Source: Tipula vernalis (taxonomy: Eukaryota > Arthropoda > Insecta > Diptera > Tipulidae). Taken from it: DNA of 64,000 bases. This document shows, in pieces, positions 36,901-51,900 of this stretch; position 1 is the first letter of the stretch, and every line of letters starts with the position of its first letter. The stretch covers positions 48,298,333 to 48,362,332 of the forward strand of contig OY282560.1 of assembly GCA_958295665.1 (NCBI GenBank). The letters run 5' to 3'. The position numbers and the translations under genes are program-made. The notes under the pieces were generated by a model that saw only the letters and a list, made by a program, of their open reading frames with translations, had not been told where the DNA came from and made no database searches.

Positions 36901-39900
36901 AAATCCAAAATCTGCAATTGTGCTTAGATTTCTGTTCTTGATACCCTTAATGACAGGTCTCGAGACCCTTAACTGCTGTACCAACGCGTGTTTAGATTCC
37001 ATAATTATTTCCGTACATTTCATAGAAAATTCGATTTGATGAAAATCGCCTTACTATAGATCAGACGATTCAGAGCTATAAAAATCCAAAATCTGCAATT
37101 GTGCTCCGATTGCTGTTCTTGATACCTCTATTGAAAGGCGTCAGGACCTGTACATTTTTAGGCCAACGAGTATTTAGGTTCCTTGATTCCATTGAAAATC
37201 ACCTTACTATACATCAGCCGATTCTGAGCAGTAAAAATCCAAAATCTGCAATTGTGCTTAGATTTCTGTTCTTGATACCTTTAATGACAGGTCTCGAGAC
37301 CCTTAACTGATGTACCAACGCGTGTTTAGATTCCATAATTATTTCCGTACATTTCATAGAAAATTCGATTTGATGAAAATCGCCTTACTATAGATCAGAC
37401 GATTCAGAGCTATAAAAATCCAAAATCTGCAATTGTGCTCCGATTGCTGTTCTTGATACCTCTATTGAAAGGCGTCAGGACCTGTACATTTTTAGGCCAA
37501 CGAGTATTTAGGTTCCTTGATTCCATTGAAAATCACCTTACTATACATCAGCCGATTCTGAGCAGTAAAAATCCAAAATCTGCAATTGTGCTTAGATTTC
37601 TGTTCTTGATACCCTTAATGACAGGTCTCGAGACCCTTAACTGCTGTACCAACGCGTGTTTAGATTCCATAATTATTTCCGTACATTTCATAGAAAATTC
37701 GATTTGATGAAAATCGCCTTACTATAGATCAGACGATTCAGAGCTATAAAAATCCAAAATCTGCAATTGTGCTCCGATTGCTGTTCTTGATACCTCTATT
37801 GAAAGGCGTCAGGACCTGTACATTTTTAGGCCAACGAGTATTTAGGTTCCTTGATTCCATTGAAAATCACCTTACTATACATCAGCCGATTCTGAGCAGT
37901 AAAAATCCAAAATCTGCAATTGTGCTTAGATTTCTGTTCTTGATACCTTTAATGACAGGTCTCGAGACCCTTAACTGCTGTACCAACGCGTGTTTAGATT
38001 CCATAATTATTTCCGTACATTTCATAGAAAATTCGATTTGATGAAAATCGCCTTACTATAGATCAGACGATTCAGAGCTATAAAAATCCAAAATCTGCAA
38101 TTGTGCTCCGATTGCTGTTCTTGATACCTCTATTGAAAGGCGTCAGGACCTGTACATTTTTAGGCCAACGAGTATTTTGGTTCCTTGATTCCATTGAAAA
38201 TCACCTTACTATACATCAGCCGATTCTGAGCAGTAAAAATCCAAAATCTGCAATTGTGCTTAGATTTCTGTTCTTGATACCTTTAATGACAGGTCTCGAG
38301 ACCCTTAACTGCTGTACCAACGCGTGTTTAGATTCCATAATTATTTCCGTACATTTCATAGAAAATTCGATTTGATGAAAATCGCCTTACTATAGATCAG
38401 ACGATTCAGAGCTATAAAAATCCAAAATCTGCAATTGTGCTCCGATTGCTGTTCTTGATACCTCTATTGAAAGGCGTCAGGACCTGTACATTTTTAGGCC
38501 AACGAGTATTTAGGTTCCTTGATTCCATTGAAAATCACCTTACTATACATCAGCCGATTCTGAGCAGTAAAAATCCAAAATCTGCAATTGTGCTTAGATT
38601 TCTGTTCTTGATACCCTTAATGACAGGTCTCGAGACCCTTAACTGCTGTACCAACGCGTGTTTAGATTCCATAATTATTTCCGTACATTTCATAGAAAAT
38701 TCGATTTGATGAAAATCGCCTTACTATAGATCAGACGATTCAGAGCTATAAAAATCCAAAATCTGCAATTGTGCTCCGATTGCTGTTCTTGATACCTCTA
38801 TTGAAAGGCGTCAGGACCTGTACATTTTTAGGCCAACGAGTATTTAGGTTCCTTGATTCCATTGAAAATCACCTTACTATACATCAGCCGATTCTGAGCA
38901 GTAAAAATCCAAAATCTGCAATTGTGCTTAGATTTCTGTTCTTGATACCCTTAATGACAGGTCTCGAGACCCTTAACTGCTGTACCAACGCGTGTTTAGA
39001 TTCCATAATTATTTCCGTACATTTCATAGAAAATTCGATTTGATGAAAATCGCCTTACTATAGATCAGACGATTCAGAGCTATAAAAATCCAAAATCTGC
39101 AATTGTGCTCCGATTGCTGTTCTTGATACCTCTATTGAAAGGCGTCAGGACCTGTACATTTTTAGGCCAACGAGTATTTAGGTTCCTTGATTCCATTGAA
39201 AATCACCTTACTATACATCAGCCGATTCTGAGCAGTAAAAATCCAAAATCTGCAATTGTGCTTAGATTTCTGTTCTTGATACCTTTAATGACAGGTCTCG
39301 AGACCCTTAACTGCTGTACCAACGCGTGTTTAGATTCCATAATTATTTCCGTACATTTCATAGAAAATTCGATTTGATGAAAATCGCCTTACTATAGATC
39401 AGACGATTCAGAGCTATAAAAATCCAAAATCTGCAATTGTGCTCCGATTGCTGTTCTTGATACCTCTATTGAAAGGTGTCAGGACCTGTACATTTTTAGG
39501 CCAACGAGTATTTAGGTTCCTTGATTCCATTGAAAATCACCTTACTATACATCAGCCGATTCTGAGCAGTAAAAATCCAAAATCTGCAATTGTGCTTAGA
39601 TTTCTGTTCTTGATACCTTTAATGACAGGTCTCGAGACCCTTAACTGCTGTACCAACGCGTGTTTAGATTCCATAATTATTTCCGTACATTTCATAGAAA
39701 ATTCGATTTGATGAAAATCGCCTTACTATAGATCGGACGATTCAGAGCTATAAAAATCCAAAATCTGCAATTGTGCTCCGATTGCTGTTCTTGATACCTC
39801 TATTGAAAGGCGTCAGGACCTGTACATTTTTAGGCCAACGAGTATTTAGGTTCCTTGATTCCATTGAAAATCACCTTACTATACATCAGCCGATTCTGAG

Positions 39901-42900
39901 TAGTAAAAATCCAAAATCTGCAATTGTGCTTAGATTTCTGTTCTTGATACCCTTAATGACAGGTCTCGAGACCCTTAACTGCTGTACCAACGCGTGTTTA
40001 GATTCCATAATTATTTCCGTACATTTCATAGAAAATTCGATTTGATGAAAATCGCCTTACTATAGATCAGACGATTCAGAGCTATAAAAATCCAAAATCT
40101 GCAATTGTGCTCCGATTGCTGTTCTTGATACCTCTATTGAAAGGCGTCAGGACCTGTACATTTTTAGGCCAACGAGTATTTAGGTTCCTTGATTCCATTG
40201 AAAATCACCTTACTATACATCAGCCGATTCTGAGCAGTAAAAATCCAAAATCTGCAATTGTGCTTAGATTTCTGTTCTTGATACCCTTAATGACAGGTCT
40301 CGAGACCCTTAACTGCTGTACCAACGCGTGTTTAGATTCCATAATTATTTCCGTACATTTCATAGAAAATTCGATTTGATGAAAATCGCCTTACTATAGA
40401 TCAGACGATTCAGAGCTATAAAAATCCAAAATCTGCAATTGTGCTCCGATTGCTGTTCTTGATACCTCTATTGAAAGGCGTCAGGACCTGTATATTTTTA
40501 GGCCAACGAGTATTTAGGTTCCTTGATTCCATTGAAAATCACCTTACTATACATCAGCCGATTCTGAGCAGTAAAAATCCAAAATCTGCAATTGTGCTTA
40601 GATTTCTGTTCTTGATACCCTTAATGACAGGTCTCGAGACCCTTAACTGCTGTACCAACGCGTGTTTAGATTCCATAATTATTTCCGTACATTTCATAGA
40701 AAATTCGATTTGATGAAAATCGCCTTACTATAGATCAGACGATTCAGAGCTATAAAAATCCAAAATCTGCAATTGTGCTCCGATTGCTGTTCTTGATACC
40801 TCTATTGAAAGGCGTCAGGACCTGTACATTTTTAGGCCAACGAGTATTTAGGTTCCTTGATTCCATTGAAAATCACCTTACTATACATCAGCCGATTCTG
40901 AGCAGTAAAAATCCAAAATCTGCAATTGTGCTTAGATTTCTGTTCTTGATACCCTTAATGACAGGTCTCGAGACCCTTAACTGCTGTACCAACGCGTGTT
41001 TAGATTCCATAATTATTTCCGTACATTTCATAGAAAATTCGATTTGATGAAAATCGCCTTACTATAGATCAGACGATTCAGAGCTATAAAAATCCAAAAT
41101 CTGCAATTGTGCTCCGATTGCTGTTCTTGATACCTCTATTGAAAGGCGTCAGGACCTGTACATTTTTAGGCCAACGAGTATTTAGGTTCCTTGATTCCAT
41201 TGAAAATCACCTTACTATACATCAGCCGATTCTGAGCAGTAAAAATCCAAAATCTGCAATTGTGCTTAGATTTCTGTTCTTGATACCCTTAATGACAGGT
41301 CTCGAGACCCTTAACTGCTGTACCAACGCGTGTTTAGATTCCATAATTATTTCCGTACATTTCATAGAAAATTCGATTTGATGAAAATCGCCTTACTATA
41401 GATCAGACGATTCAGAGCTATAAAAATCCAAAATCTGCAATTGTGCTCCGATTGCTGTTCTTGATACCTCTATTGAAAGGCGTCAGGACCTGTACATTTT
41501 TAGGCCAACGAGTATTTAGGTTCCTTGATTCCATTGAAAATCACCTTACTATACATCAGCCGATTCTGAGCAGTAAAAATCCAAAATCTGCAATTGTGCT
41601 TAGATTTCTGTTCTTGATACCCTTAATGACAGGTCTCGAGACCCTTAACTGCTGTACCAACGCGTGTTTAGATTCCATAATTATTTCCGTACATTTCATA
41701 GAAAATTCGATTTGATGAAAATCGCCTTACTATAGATCAGACGATTCAGAGCTATAAAAATCCAAAATCTGCAATTGTGCTCCGATTGCTGTTCTTGATA
41801 CCTCTATTGAAAGGCGTCAGGACCTGTACATTTTTAGGCCAACGAGTATTTAGGTTCCTTGATTCCATTGAAAATCACCTTACTATACATCAGCCGATTC
41901 TGAGCAGTAAAAATCCAAAATCTGCAATTGTGCTTAGATTTCTGTTCTTGATACCCTTAATGACAGGTCTCGAGACCCTTAACTGCTGTACCAACGCGTG
42001 TTTAGATTCCATAATTATTTCCGTACATTTCATAGAAAATTCGATTTGATGAAAATCGCCTTACTATAGATCAGACGATTCAGAGCTATAAAAATCCAAA
42101 ATCTGCAATTGTGCTCCGATTGCTGTTCTTGATACCTCTATTGAAAGGCGTCAGGACCTGTATATTTTTAGGCCAACGAGTATTTAGGTTCCTTGATTCC
42201 ATTGAAAATCACCTTACTATACATCAGCCGATTCTGAGCAGTAAAAATCCAAAATCTGCAATTGTGCTTAGATTTCTGTTCTTGATACCCTTAATGACAG
42301 GTCTCGAGACCCTTAACTGCTGTACCAACGCGTGTTTAGATTCCATAATTATTTCCGTACATTTCATAGAAAATTCGATTTGATGAAAATCGCCTTACTA
42401 TAGATCAGACGATTCAGAGCTATAAAAATCCAAAATCTGCAATTGTGCTCCGATTGCTGTTCTTGATACCTCTATTGAAAGGCCTCAGGACCTGTACATT
42501 TTTAGGCCAACGAGTATTTAGGTTCCTTGATTCCATTGAAAATCACCTTACTATACATCAGCCGATTCTGAGCAGTAAAAATCCAAAATCTGCAATTGTG
42601 CTTAGATTTCTGTTCTTGATACCCTTAATGACAGGTCTCGAGACCCTTAACTGCTGTACCAACGCGTGTTTAGATTCCATAATTATTTCCGTACATTTCA
42701 TAGAAAATTCGATTTGATGAAAATCGCCTTACTATAGATCAGACGATTCAGAGCTATAAAAATCCAAAATCTGCAATTGTGCTCCGATTGCTGTTCTTGA
42801 TACCTCTATTGAAAGGCGTCAGGACCTGTACATTTTTAGGCCAACGAGTATTTAGGTTCCGTGATTCCATTGAAAATCACCTTACTATACATCAGCCGAT

Positions 42901-45900
42901 TCTGAGCAGTAAAAATCCAAAATCTGCAATTGTGCTTAGATTTCTGTTCTTGATACCTTTAATGACAGGTCTCGAGACCCTTAACGGCTGTACCAACGCG
43001 TGTTTAGATTCCATAATTATTTCCGTACATTTCATAGAAAATTCGATTTGATGAAAATCGCCTTACTATAGATCAGACGATTCAGAGCTATAAAAATCCA
43101 AAATCTGCAATTGTGCTCCGATTGCTGTTCTTGATACCTCTATTGAAAGGCGTCAGGACCTGTACATTTTTAGGCCAACGAGTATTTAGGTTCCTTGATT
43201 CCATTGAAAATCACCTTACTATACATCAGCCGATTCTGAGCAGTAAAAATCCAAAATCTGCAATTGTGCTTAGATTTCTGTTCTTGATACCCTTAATGAC
43301 AGGTCTCGAGACCCTTAACTGCTGTACCAACGCGTGTTTAGATTCCATAATTATTTCCGTACATTTCATAGAAAATTCGATTTGATGAAAATCGCCTTAC
43401 TATAGATCAGACGATTCAGAGCTATAAAAATCCAAAATCTGCAATTGTGCTCCGATTGCTGTTCTTGATACCTCTATTGAAAGGCGTCAGGACCTGTATA
43501 TTTTTAGGCCAACGAGTATTTAGGTTCCGTGATTCCATTGAAAATCACCTTACTATACATCAGCCGATTCTGAGCAGTAAAAATCCAAAATCTGCAATTG
43601 TGCTTAGATTTCTGTTCTTGATACCCTTAATGACAGGTCTCGAGACCCTTAACTGCTGTACCAACGCGTGTTTAGATTCCATAATTATTTCCGTACATTT
43701 CATAGAAAATTCGATTTGATGAAAATCGCCTTACTATAGATCAGACGATTCAGAGCTATAAAAATCCAAAATCTGCAATTGTGCTCCGATTGCTGTTCTT
43801 GGTACCTCTATTGAAAGGCGTCAGGACCTGTACATTTTTAGGCCAACGAGTATTTAGGTTCCTTGATTCCATTGAAAATCACCTTACTATACATCAGCCG
43901 ATTCTGAGCAGTAAAAATCCAAAATCTGCAATTGTGCTTAGATTTCTGTTCTTGATACCTTTAATGACAGGTCTCGAGACCCTTAACTGCTGTACCAACG
44001 CGTGTTTAGATTCCATAATTATTTCCGTACATTTCATAGAAAATTCGATTTGATGAAAATCGCCTTACTATAGATCAGACGATTCAGAGCTATAAAAATC
44101 CAAAATCTGCAATTGTGCTCCGATTGCTGTTCTTGATACCTCTATTGAAAGGCGTCAGGACCTGTACATTTTTAGGCCAACGAGTATTTAGGTTCCTTGA
44201 TTCCATTGAAAATCACCTTACTATACATCAGCCGATTCTGAGCAGTAAAAATCCAAAATCTGCAATTGTGCTTAGATTTCTGTTCTTGATACCCTTAATG
44301 ACAGGTCTCGAGACCCTTAACTGCTGTACCAACGCGTGTTTAGATTCCATAATTATTTCCGTACATTTCATAGAAAATTCGATTTGATGAAAATCGCCTT
44401 ACTATAGATCAGACGATTCAGAGCTATAAAAATCCAAAATCTGCAATTGTGCTCCGATTGCTGTTCTTGATACCTCTATTGAAAGGCGTCAGGACCTGTA
44501 CATTTTTAGGCCAACGAGTATTTAGGTTCCTTGATTCCATTGAAAATCACCTTACTATACATCAGCCGATTCTGAGCAGTAAAAATCCAAAATCTGCAAT
44601 TGTGCTTAGATTTCTGTTCTTGATACCCTTAATGACAGGTCTCGAGACCCTTAACTGCTGTACCAACGCGTGTTTAGATTCCATAATTATTTCCGTACAT
44701 TTCATAGAAAATTCGATTTGATGAAAATCGCCTTACTATAGATCAGACGATTCAGAGCTATAAAAATCCAAAATCTGCAATTGTGCTCCGATTGCTGTTC
44801 TTGATACCTCTATTGAAAGGCGTCAGGACCTGTACATTTTTAGGCCAACGAGTATTTAGGTTCCTTGATTCCATTGAAAATCACCTTACTATACATCAGC
44901 CGATTCTGAGCAGTAAAAATCCAAAATCTGCAATTGTGCTTAGATTTCTGTTCTTGATACCCTTAATGACAGGTCTCGAGACCCTTAACTGCTGTACCAA
45001 CGCGTGTTTAGGTTCCATAATTATTTCCGTACATTTCATAGAAAATTCGATTTGATGAAAATCGCCTTACTATAGATCAGACGATTCAGAGCTATAAAAA
45101 TCCAAAATCTGCAATTGTGCTCCGATTGCTGTTCTTGATACCTCTATTGAAAGGCGTCAGGACCTGTACATTTTTAGGCCAACGAGTATTTAGGTTCCTT
45201 GATTCCATTGAAAATCACCTTACTATACATCAGACGATTCTGAGCAGTAAAAATCCAAAATCTGCAATTGTGCTTAGATTTCTGTTCTTGATACCTTTAA
45301 TGACAGGTCTCGAGACCCTTAACTGCTGTACCAACGCGTGTTTAGATTCCATAATTATTTCCGTACATTTCATAGAAAATTCGATTTGATGAAAATCGCC
45401 TTACTATAGATCAGACGATTCAGAGCTATAAAAATCCAAAATCTGCAATTGTGCTCCGATTGCTGTTCTTGATACCTCTATTGAAAGGCGTCAGGACCTG
45501 TACATTTTTAGGCCAACGAGTATTTAGGTTCCTTGATTCCATTGAAAATCACCTTACTATACATCAGCCGATTCTGAGCAGTAAAAATCCAAAATCTGCA
45601 ATTGTGCTTAGATTTCTGTTCTTGATACCCTTAATGACAGGTCTCGAGACCCTTAACTGCTGTACCAACGCGTGTTTAGATTCCATAATTATTTCCGTAC
45701 ATTTCATAGAAAATTCGATTTGATGAAAATCGCCTTACTATAGATCAGACGATTCAGAGCTATAAAAATCCAAAATCTGCAATTGTGCTCCGATTGCTGT
45801 TCTTGATACCTCTATTGAAAGGCGTCAGGACCTGTACATTTTTAGGCCAACGAGTATTTAGGTTCCTTGATTCCATTGAAAATCACCTTACTATACATCA

Positions 45901-48900
45901 GCCGATTCTGAGCAGTAAAAATCCAAAATCTGCAATTGTGCTTAGATTTCTGTTCTTGATACCCTTAATGACAGGTCTCGAGACCCTTAACTGCTGTACC
46001 AACGCGTGTTTAGGTTCCATAATTATTTCCGTACATTTCATAGAAAATTCGATTTGATGAAAATCGCCTTACTATAGATCAGACGATTCAGAGCTATAAA
46101 AATCCAAAATCTGCAATTGTGCTCCGATTGCTGTTCTTGATACCTCTATTGAAAGGCGTCAGGACCTGTACATTTTTAGGCCAACGAGTATTTAGGTTCC
46201 TTGATTCCATTGAAAATCACCTTACTATACATCAGCCGATTCTGAGCAGTAAAAATCCAAAATCTGCAATTGTGCTTAGATTTCTGTTCTTGATACCTTT
46301 AATGACAGGTCTCGAGACCCTTAACTGCTGTACCAACGCGTGTTTAGATTCCATAATTATTTCCGTACATTTCATAGAAAATTCGATTTGATGAAAATCG
46401 CCTTACTATAGATCAGACGATTCAGAGCTATAAAAATCCAAAATCTGCAATTGTGCTCCGATTGCTGTTCTTGATACCTCTATTGAAAGGCGTCAGGACC
46501 TGTACATTTTTAGGCCAACGAGTATTTAGGTTCCTTGATTCCATTGAAAATCACCTTACTATACATCAGCCGATTCTGAGCAGTAAAAATCCAAAATCTG
46601 CAATTGTGCTTAGATTTCTGTTCTTGATACCCTTAATGACAGGTCTCGAGACCCTTAACTGCTGTACCAACGCGTGTTTAGATTCCATAATTATTTCCGT
46701 ACATTTCATAGAAAATTCGATTTGATGAAAATCGCCTTACTATAGATCAGACGATTCAGAGCTATAAAAATCCAAAATCTGCAATTGTGCTCCGATTGCT
46801 GTTCTTGATACCTCTATTGAAAGGCGTCAGGACCTGTACATTTTTAGGCCAACGAGTATTTAGGTTCCTTGATTCCATTGAAAATCACCTTACTATACAT
46901 CAGCCGATTCTGAGCAGTAAAAATCCAAAATCTGCAATTGTGCTTAGATTTCTGTTCTTGATACCTTTAATGACAGGTCTCGAGACCCTTAACTGCTGTA
47001 CCAACGCGTGTTTAGATTCCATAATTATTTCCGTACATTTCATAGAAAATTCGATTTGATGAAAATCGCCTTACTATAGATCAGACGATTCAGAGCTATA
47101 AAAATCCAAAATCTGCAATTGTGCTCCGATTGCTGTTCTTGATACCTCTATTGAAAGGCGTCAGGACCTGTACATTTTTAGGCCAACGAGTATTTAGGTT
47201 CCTTGATTCCATTGAAAATCACCTTACTATACATCAGCCGATTCTGAGCAGTAAAAATCCAAAATCTGCAATTGTGCTTAGATTTCTGTTCTTGATACCC
47301 TTAATGACAGGTCTCGAGACCCTTAACTGCTGTACCAACGCGTGTTTAGATTCCATAATTATTTCCGTACATTTCATAGAAAATTCGATTTGATGAAAAT
47401 CGCCTTACTATAGATCAGACGATTCAGAGCTATAAAAATCCAAAATCTGCAATTGTGCTCCGATTGCTGTTCTTGATACCTCTATTGAAAGGCGTCAGGA
47501 CCTGTACATTTTTAGGCCAACGAGTATTTAGGTTCCTTGATTCCATTGAAAATCACCTTACTATACATCAGCCGATTCTGAGCAGTAAAAATCCAAAATC
47601 TGCAATTGTGCTTAGATTTCTGTTCTTGATACCTTTAATGACAGGTCTCGAGACCCTTAACTGCTGTACCAACGCGTGCTTAGATTCCATAATTATTTCC
47701 GTACATTTCATAGAAAATTCGATTTGATGAAAATCGCCTTACTATAGATCAGACGATTCAGAGCTATAAAAATCCAAAATCTGCAATTGTGCTCCGATTG
47801 CTGTTCTTGATACCTCTATTGAAAATCGTCAGGACCTGTACATTTTTAGGCCAACGAGTATTTAGGTTCCTTGATTCCATTGAAAATCACCTTACTATAC
47901 ATCAGCCGATTCTGAGCAGTAAAAATCCAAAATCTGCAATTGTGCTTAGATTTCTGTTCTTGATACCCTTAATGACAGGTCTCGAGACCCTTAACTGCTG
48001 TACCAACGCGTGTTTAGATTCCATAATTATTTCCGTACATTTCATAGAAAATTCGATTTGATGAAAATCGCCTTACTATAGATCAGACGATTCAGAGCTA
48101 TAAAAATCCAAAATCTGCAATTGTGCTCCGATTGCTGTTCTTGATACCTCTATTGAAAGGCGTCAGGACCTGTACATTTTTAGGCCAACGAGTATTTAGG
48201 TTCCTTGATTCCATTGAAAATCACCTTACTATACATCAGCCGATTCTGAGCAGTAAAAATCCAAAATCTGCAATTGTGCTTAGATTTCTGTTCTTGATAC
48301 CCTTAATGACAGGTCTCGAGACCCTTAACTGCTGTACCAACGCGTGTTTAGATTCCATAATTATTTCCGTACATTTCATAGAAAATTCGATTTGATGAAA
48401 ATCGCCTTACTATAGATCAGACGATTCAGAGCTATAAAAATCCAAAATCTGCAATTGTGCTCCGATTGCTGTTATTGATACCTCTATTGAAAGGCGTCAG
48501 GACCTGTACATTTTTAGGCCAACGAGTATTTAGGTTCCTTGATTCCATTGAAAATCACCTTACTATACATCAGCCGATTCTGAGCAGTAAAAATCCAAAA
48601 TCTGCAATTGTGCTTAGATTTCTGTTCTTGATACCCTTAATGACAGGTCTCGAGACCCTTAACTGCTGTACCAACGCGTGTTTAGATTCCATAATTATTT
48701 CCGTACATTTCATAGAAAATTCGATTTGATGAAAATCGCCTTACTATAGATCAGACGATTCAGAGCTATAAAAATCCAAAATCTGCAATTGTGCTCCGAT
48801 TGCTGTTCTTGATACCTCTATTGAAAGGCGTCAGGACCTGTACATTTTTAGGCCAACGAGTATTTAGGTTCCTTGATTCCATTGAAAATCACCTTACTAT

Positions 48901-51900
48901 ACATCAGCCGATTCTGAGCAGTAAAAATCCAAAATCTGCAATTGTGCTTAGATTTCTGTTCTTGATACCTTTAATGAAAGGTCTCGAGACCCTTAACTGC
49001 TGTACCAACGCGTGTTTAGATTCCATAATTATTTCCGTACATTTCATAGAAAATTCGATTTGATGAAAATCGCCTTACTATAGATCAGACGATTCAGAGC
49101 TATAAAAATCCAAAATCTGCAATTGTGCTCCGATTGCTGTTCTTGATACCTCTATTGAAAGGCGTCAGGACCTGTACATTTTTAGGCCAACGAGTATTTA
49201 GGTTCCTTGATTCCATTGAAAATCACCTTACTATACATCAGCCGATTCTGAGCAGTAAAAATCCAAAATCTGCAATTGTGCTTAGATTTCTGTTCTTGAT
49301 ACCCTTAATGACAGGTCTCGAGACCCTTAACTGCTGTACCAACGCGTGTTTAGATTCCATAATTATTTCCGTACATTTCATAGAAAATTCGATTTGATGA
49401 AAATCGCCTTACTATAGATCAGACGATTCAGAGCTATAAAAATCCAAAATCTGCAATTGTGCTCCGATTGCTGTTCTTGATACCTCTATTGAAAGGCGTC
49501 AGGACCTGTACATTTTTAGGCCAACGAGTATTTAGGTTCCTTGATTCCATTGAAAATCACCTTACTATACATCAGCCGATTCTGAGCAGTAAAAATCCAA
49601 AATCTGCAATTGTGCTTAGATTTCTGTTCTTGATACCCTTAATGACAGGTCTCGAGACCCTTAACTGCTGTACCAACGCGTGTTTAGATTCCATAATTAT
49701 TTCCGTACATTTCATAGAAAATTCGATTTGATGAAAATCGCCTTACTATAGATCAGACGATTCAGAGCTATAAAAATCCAAAATCTGCAATTGTGCTCCG
49801 ATTGCTGTTCTTGATACCTCTATTGAAAGGCGTCAGGACCTGTACATTTTTAGGCCAACGAGTATTTAGGTTCCTTGATTCCATTGAAAATCACCTTACT
49901 ATACATCAGCCGATTCTGAGCAGTAAAAATCCAAAATCTGCAATTGTGCTTAGATTTCTGTTCTTGATACCCTTAATGACAGGTCTCGAGACCCTTAACT
50001 GCTGTACCAACGCGTGTTTAGATTCCATAATTATTTCCGTACATTTCATAGAAAATTCGATTTGATGAAAATCGCCTTACTATAGATCAGACGATTCAGA
50101 GCTATAAAAATCCAAAATCTGCAATTGTGCTCCGATTGCTGTTCTTGATACCTCTATTGAAAGGCGTCAGGACCTGTACATTTTTAGGCCAACGAGTATT
50201 TAGGTTCCTTGATTCCATTGAAAATCACCTTACTATACATCAGCCGATTCTGAGCAGTAAAAATCCAAAATCTGCAATTGTGCTTAGATTTCTGTTCTTG
50301 ATACCCTTAATGACAGGTCTCGAGACCCTTAACTGCTGTACCAACGCGTGTTTAGATTCCATAATTATTTCCGTACATTTCATAGAAAATTCGATTTGAT
50401 GAAAATCGCCTTACTATAGATCAGACGATTCAGAGCTATAAAAATCCAAAATCTGCAATTGTGCTCCGATTGCTGTTCTTGATACCTCTATTGAAAGGCG
50501 TCAGGACCTGTACATTTTTAGGCCAACGAGTATTTAGGTTCCTTGATTCCATTGAAAATCACCTTACTATACATCAGCCGATTCTGAGCAGTAAAAATCC
50601 AAAATCTGCAATTGTGCTTAGATTTCTGTTCTTGATACCCTTAATGACAGGTCTCGAGACCCTTAACTGCTGTACCAACGCGTGTTTAGATTCCATAATT
50701 ATTTCCGTACATTTCATAGAAAATTCGATTTGATGAAAATCGCCTTACTATAGATCAGACGATTCAGAGCTATAAAAATCCAAAATCTGCAATTGTGCTC
50801 CGATTGCTGTTCTTGATACCTCTATTGAAAGGCGTCAGGACCTGTACATTTTTAGGCCAACGAGTATTTAGGTTCCTTGATTCCATTGAAAATCACCTTA
50901 CTATACATCAGCCGATTCTGAGCAGTAAAAATCCAAAATCTGCAATTGTGCTTAGATTTCTGTTCTTGATACCCTTAATGACAGGTCTCGAGACCCTTAA
51001 CTGCTGTACCAACGCGTGTTTAGATTCCATAATTATTTCCGTACATTTCATAGAAAATTCGATTTGATGAAAATCGCCTTACTATAGATCAGACGATTCA
51101 GAGCTATAAAAATCCAAAATCTGCAATTGTGCTCCGATTGCTGTTCTTGATACCTCTATTGAAAGGCGTCAGGACCTGTACATTTTTAGGCCAACGAGTA
51201 TTTAGGTTCCTTGATTCCATTGAAAATCACCTTACTATACATCAGCCGATTCTGAGCAGTAAAAATCCAAAATCTGCAATTGTGCTTAGATTTCTGTTCT
51301 TGATACCCTTAATGACAGGTCTCGAGACCCTTAACTGCTGTACCAACGCGTGTTTAGATTCCATAATTATTTCCGTACATTTCATAGAAAATTCGATTTG
51401 ATGAAAATCGCCTTACTATAGATCAGACGATTCAGAGCTATAAAAATCCAAAATCTGCAATTGTGCTCCGATTGCTGTTCTTGATACCTCTATTGAAAGG
51501 CGTCAGGACCTGTACATTTTTAGGCCAACGAGTATTTAGGTTCCTTGATTCCATTGAAAATCACCTTACTATACATCAGCCGATTCTGAGCAGTAAAAAT
51601 CCAAAATCTGCAATTGTGCTTAGATTTCTGTTCTTGATACCTTTAATGACAGGTCTCGAGACCCTTAACTGCTGTACCAACGCGTGTTTAGATTCCATAA
51701 TTATTTCCGTACATTTCATAGAAAATTCGATTTGATGAAAATCGCCTTACTATAGATCAGACGATTCAGAGCTATAAAAATCCAAAATCTGCAATTGTGC
51801 TCCGATTGCTGTTCTTGATACCTCTATTGAAAGGCGTCAGGACCTGTACATTTTTAGGCCAACGAGTATTTAGGTTCCTTGATTCCATTGAAAATCACCT

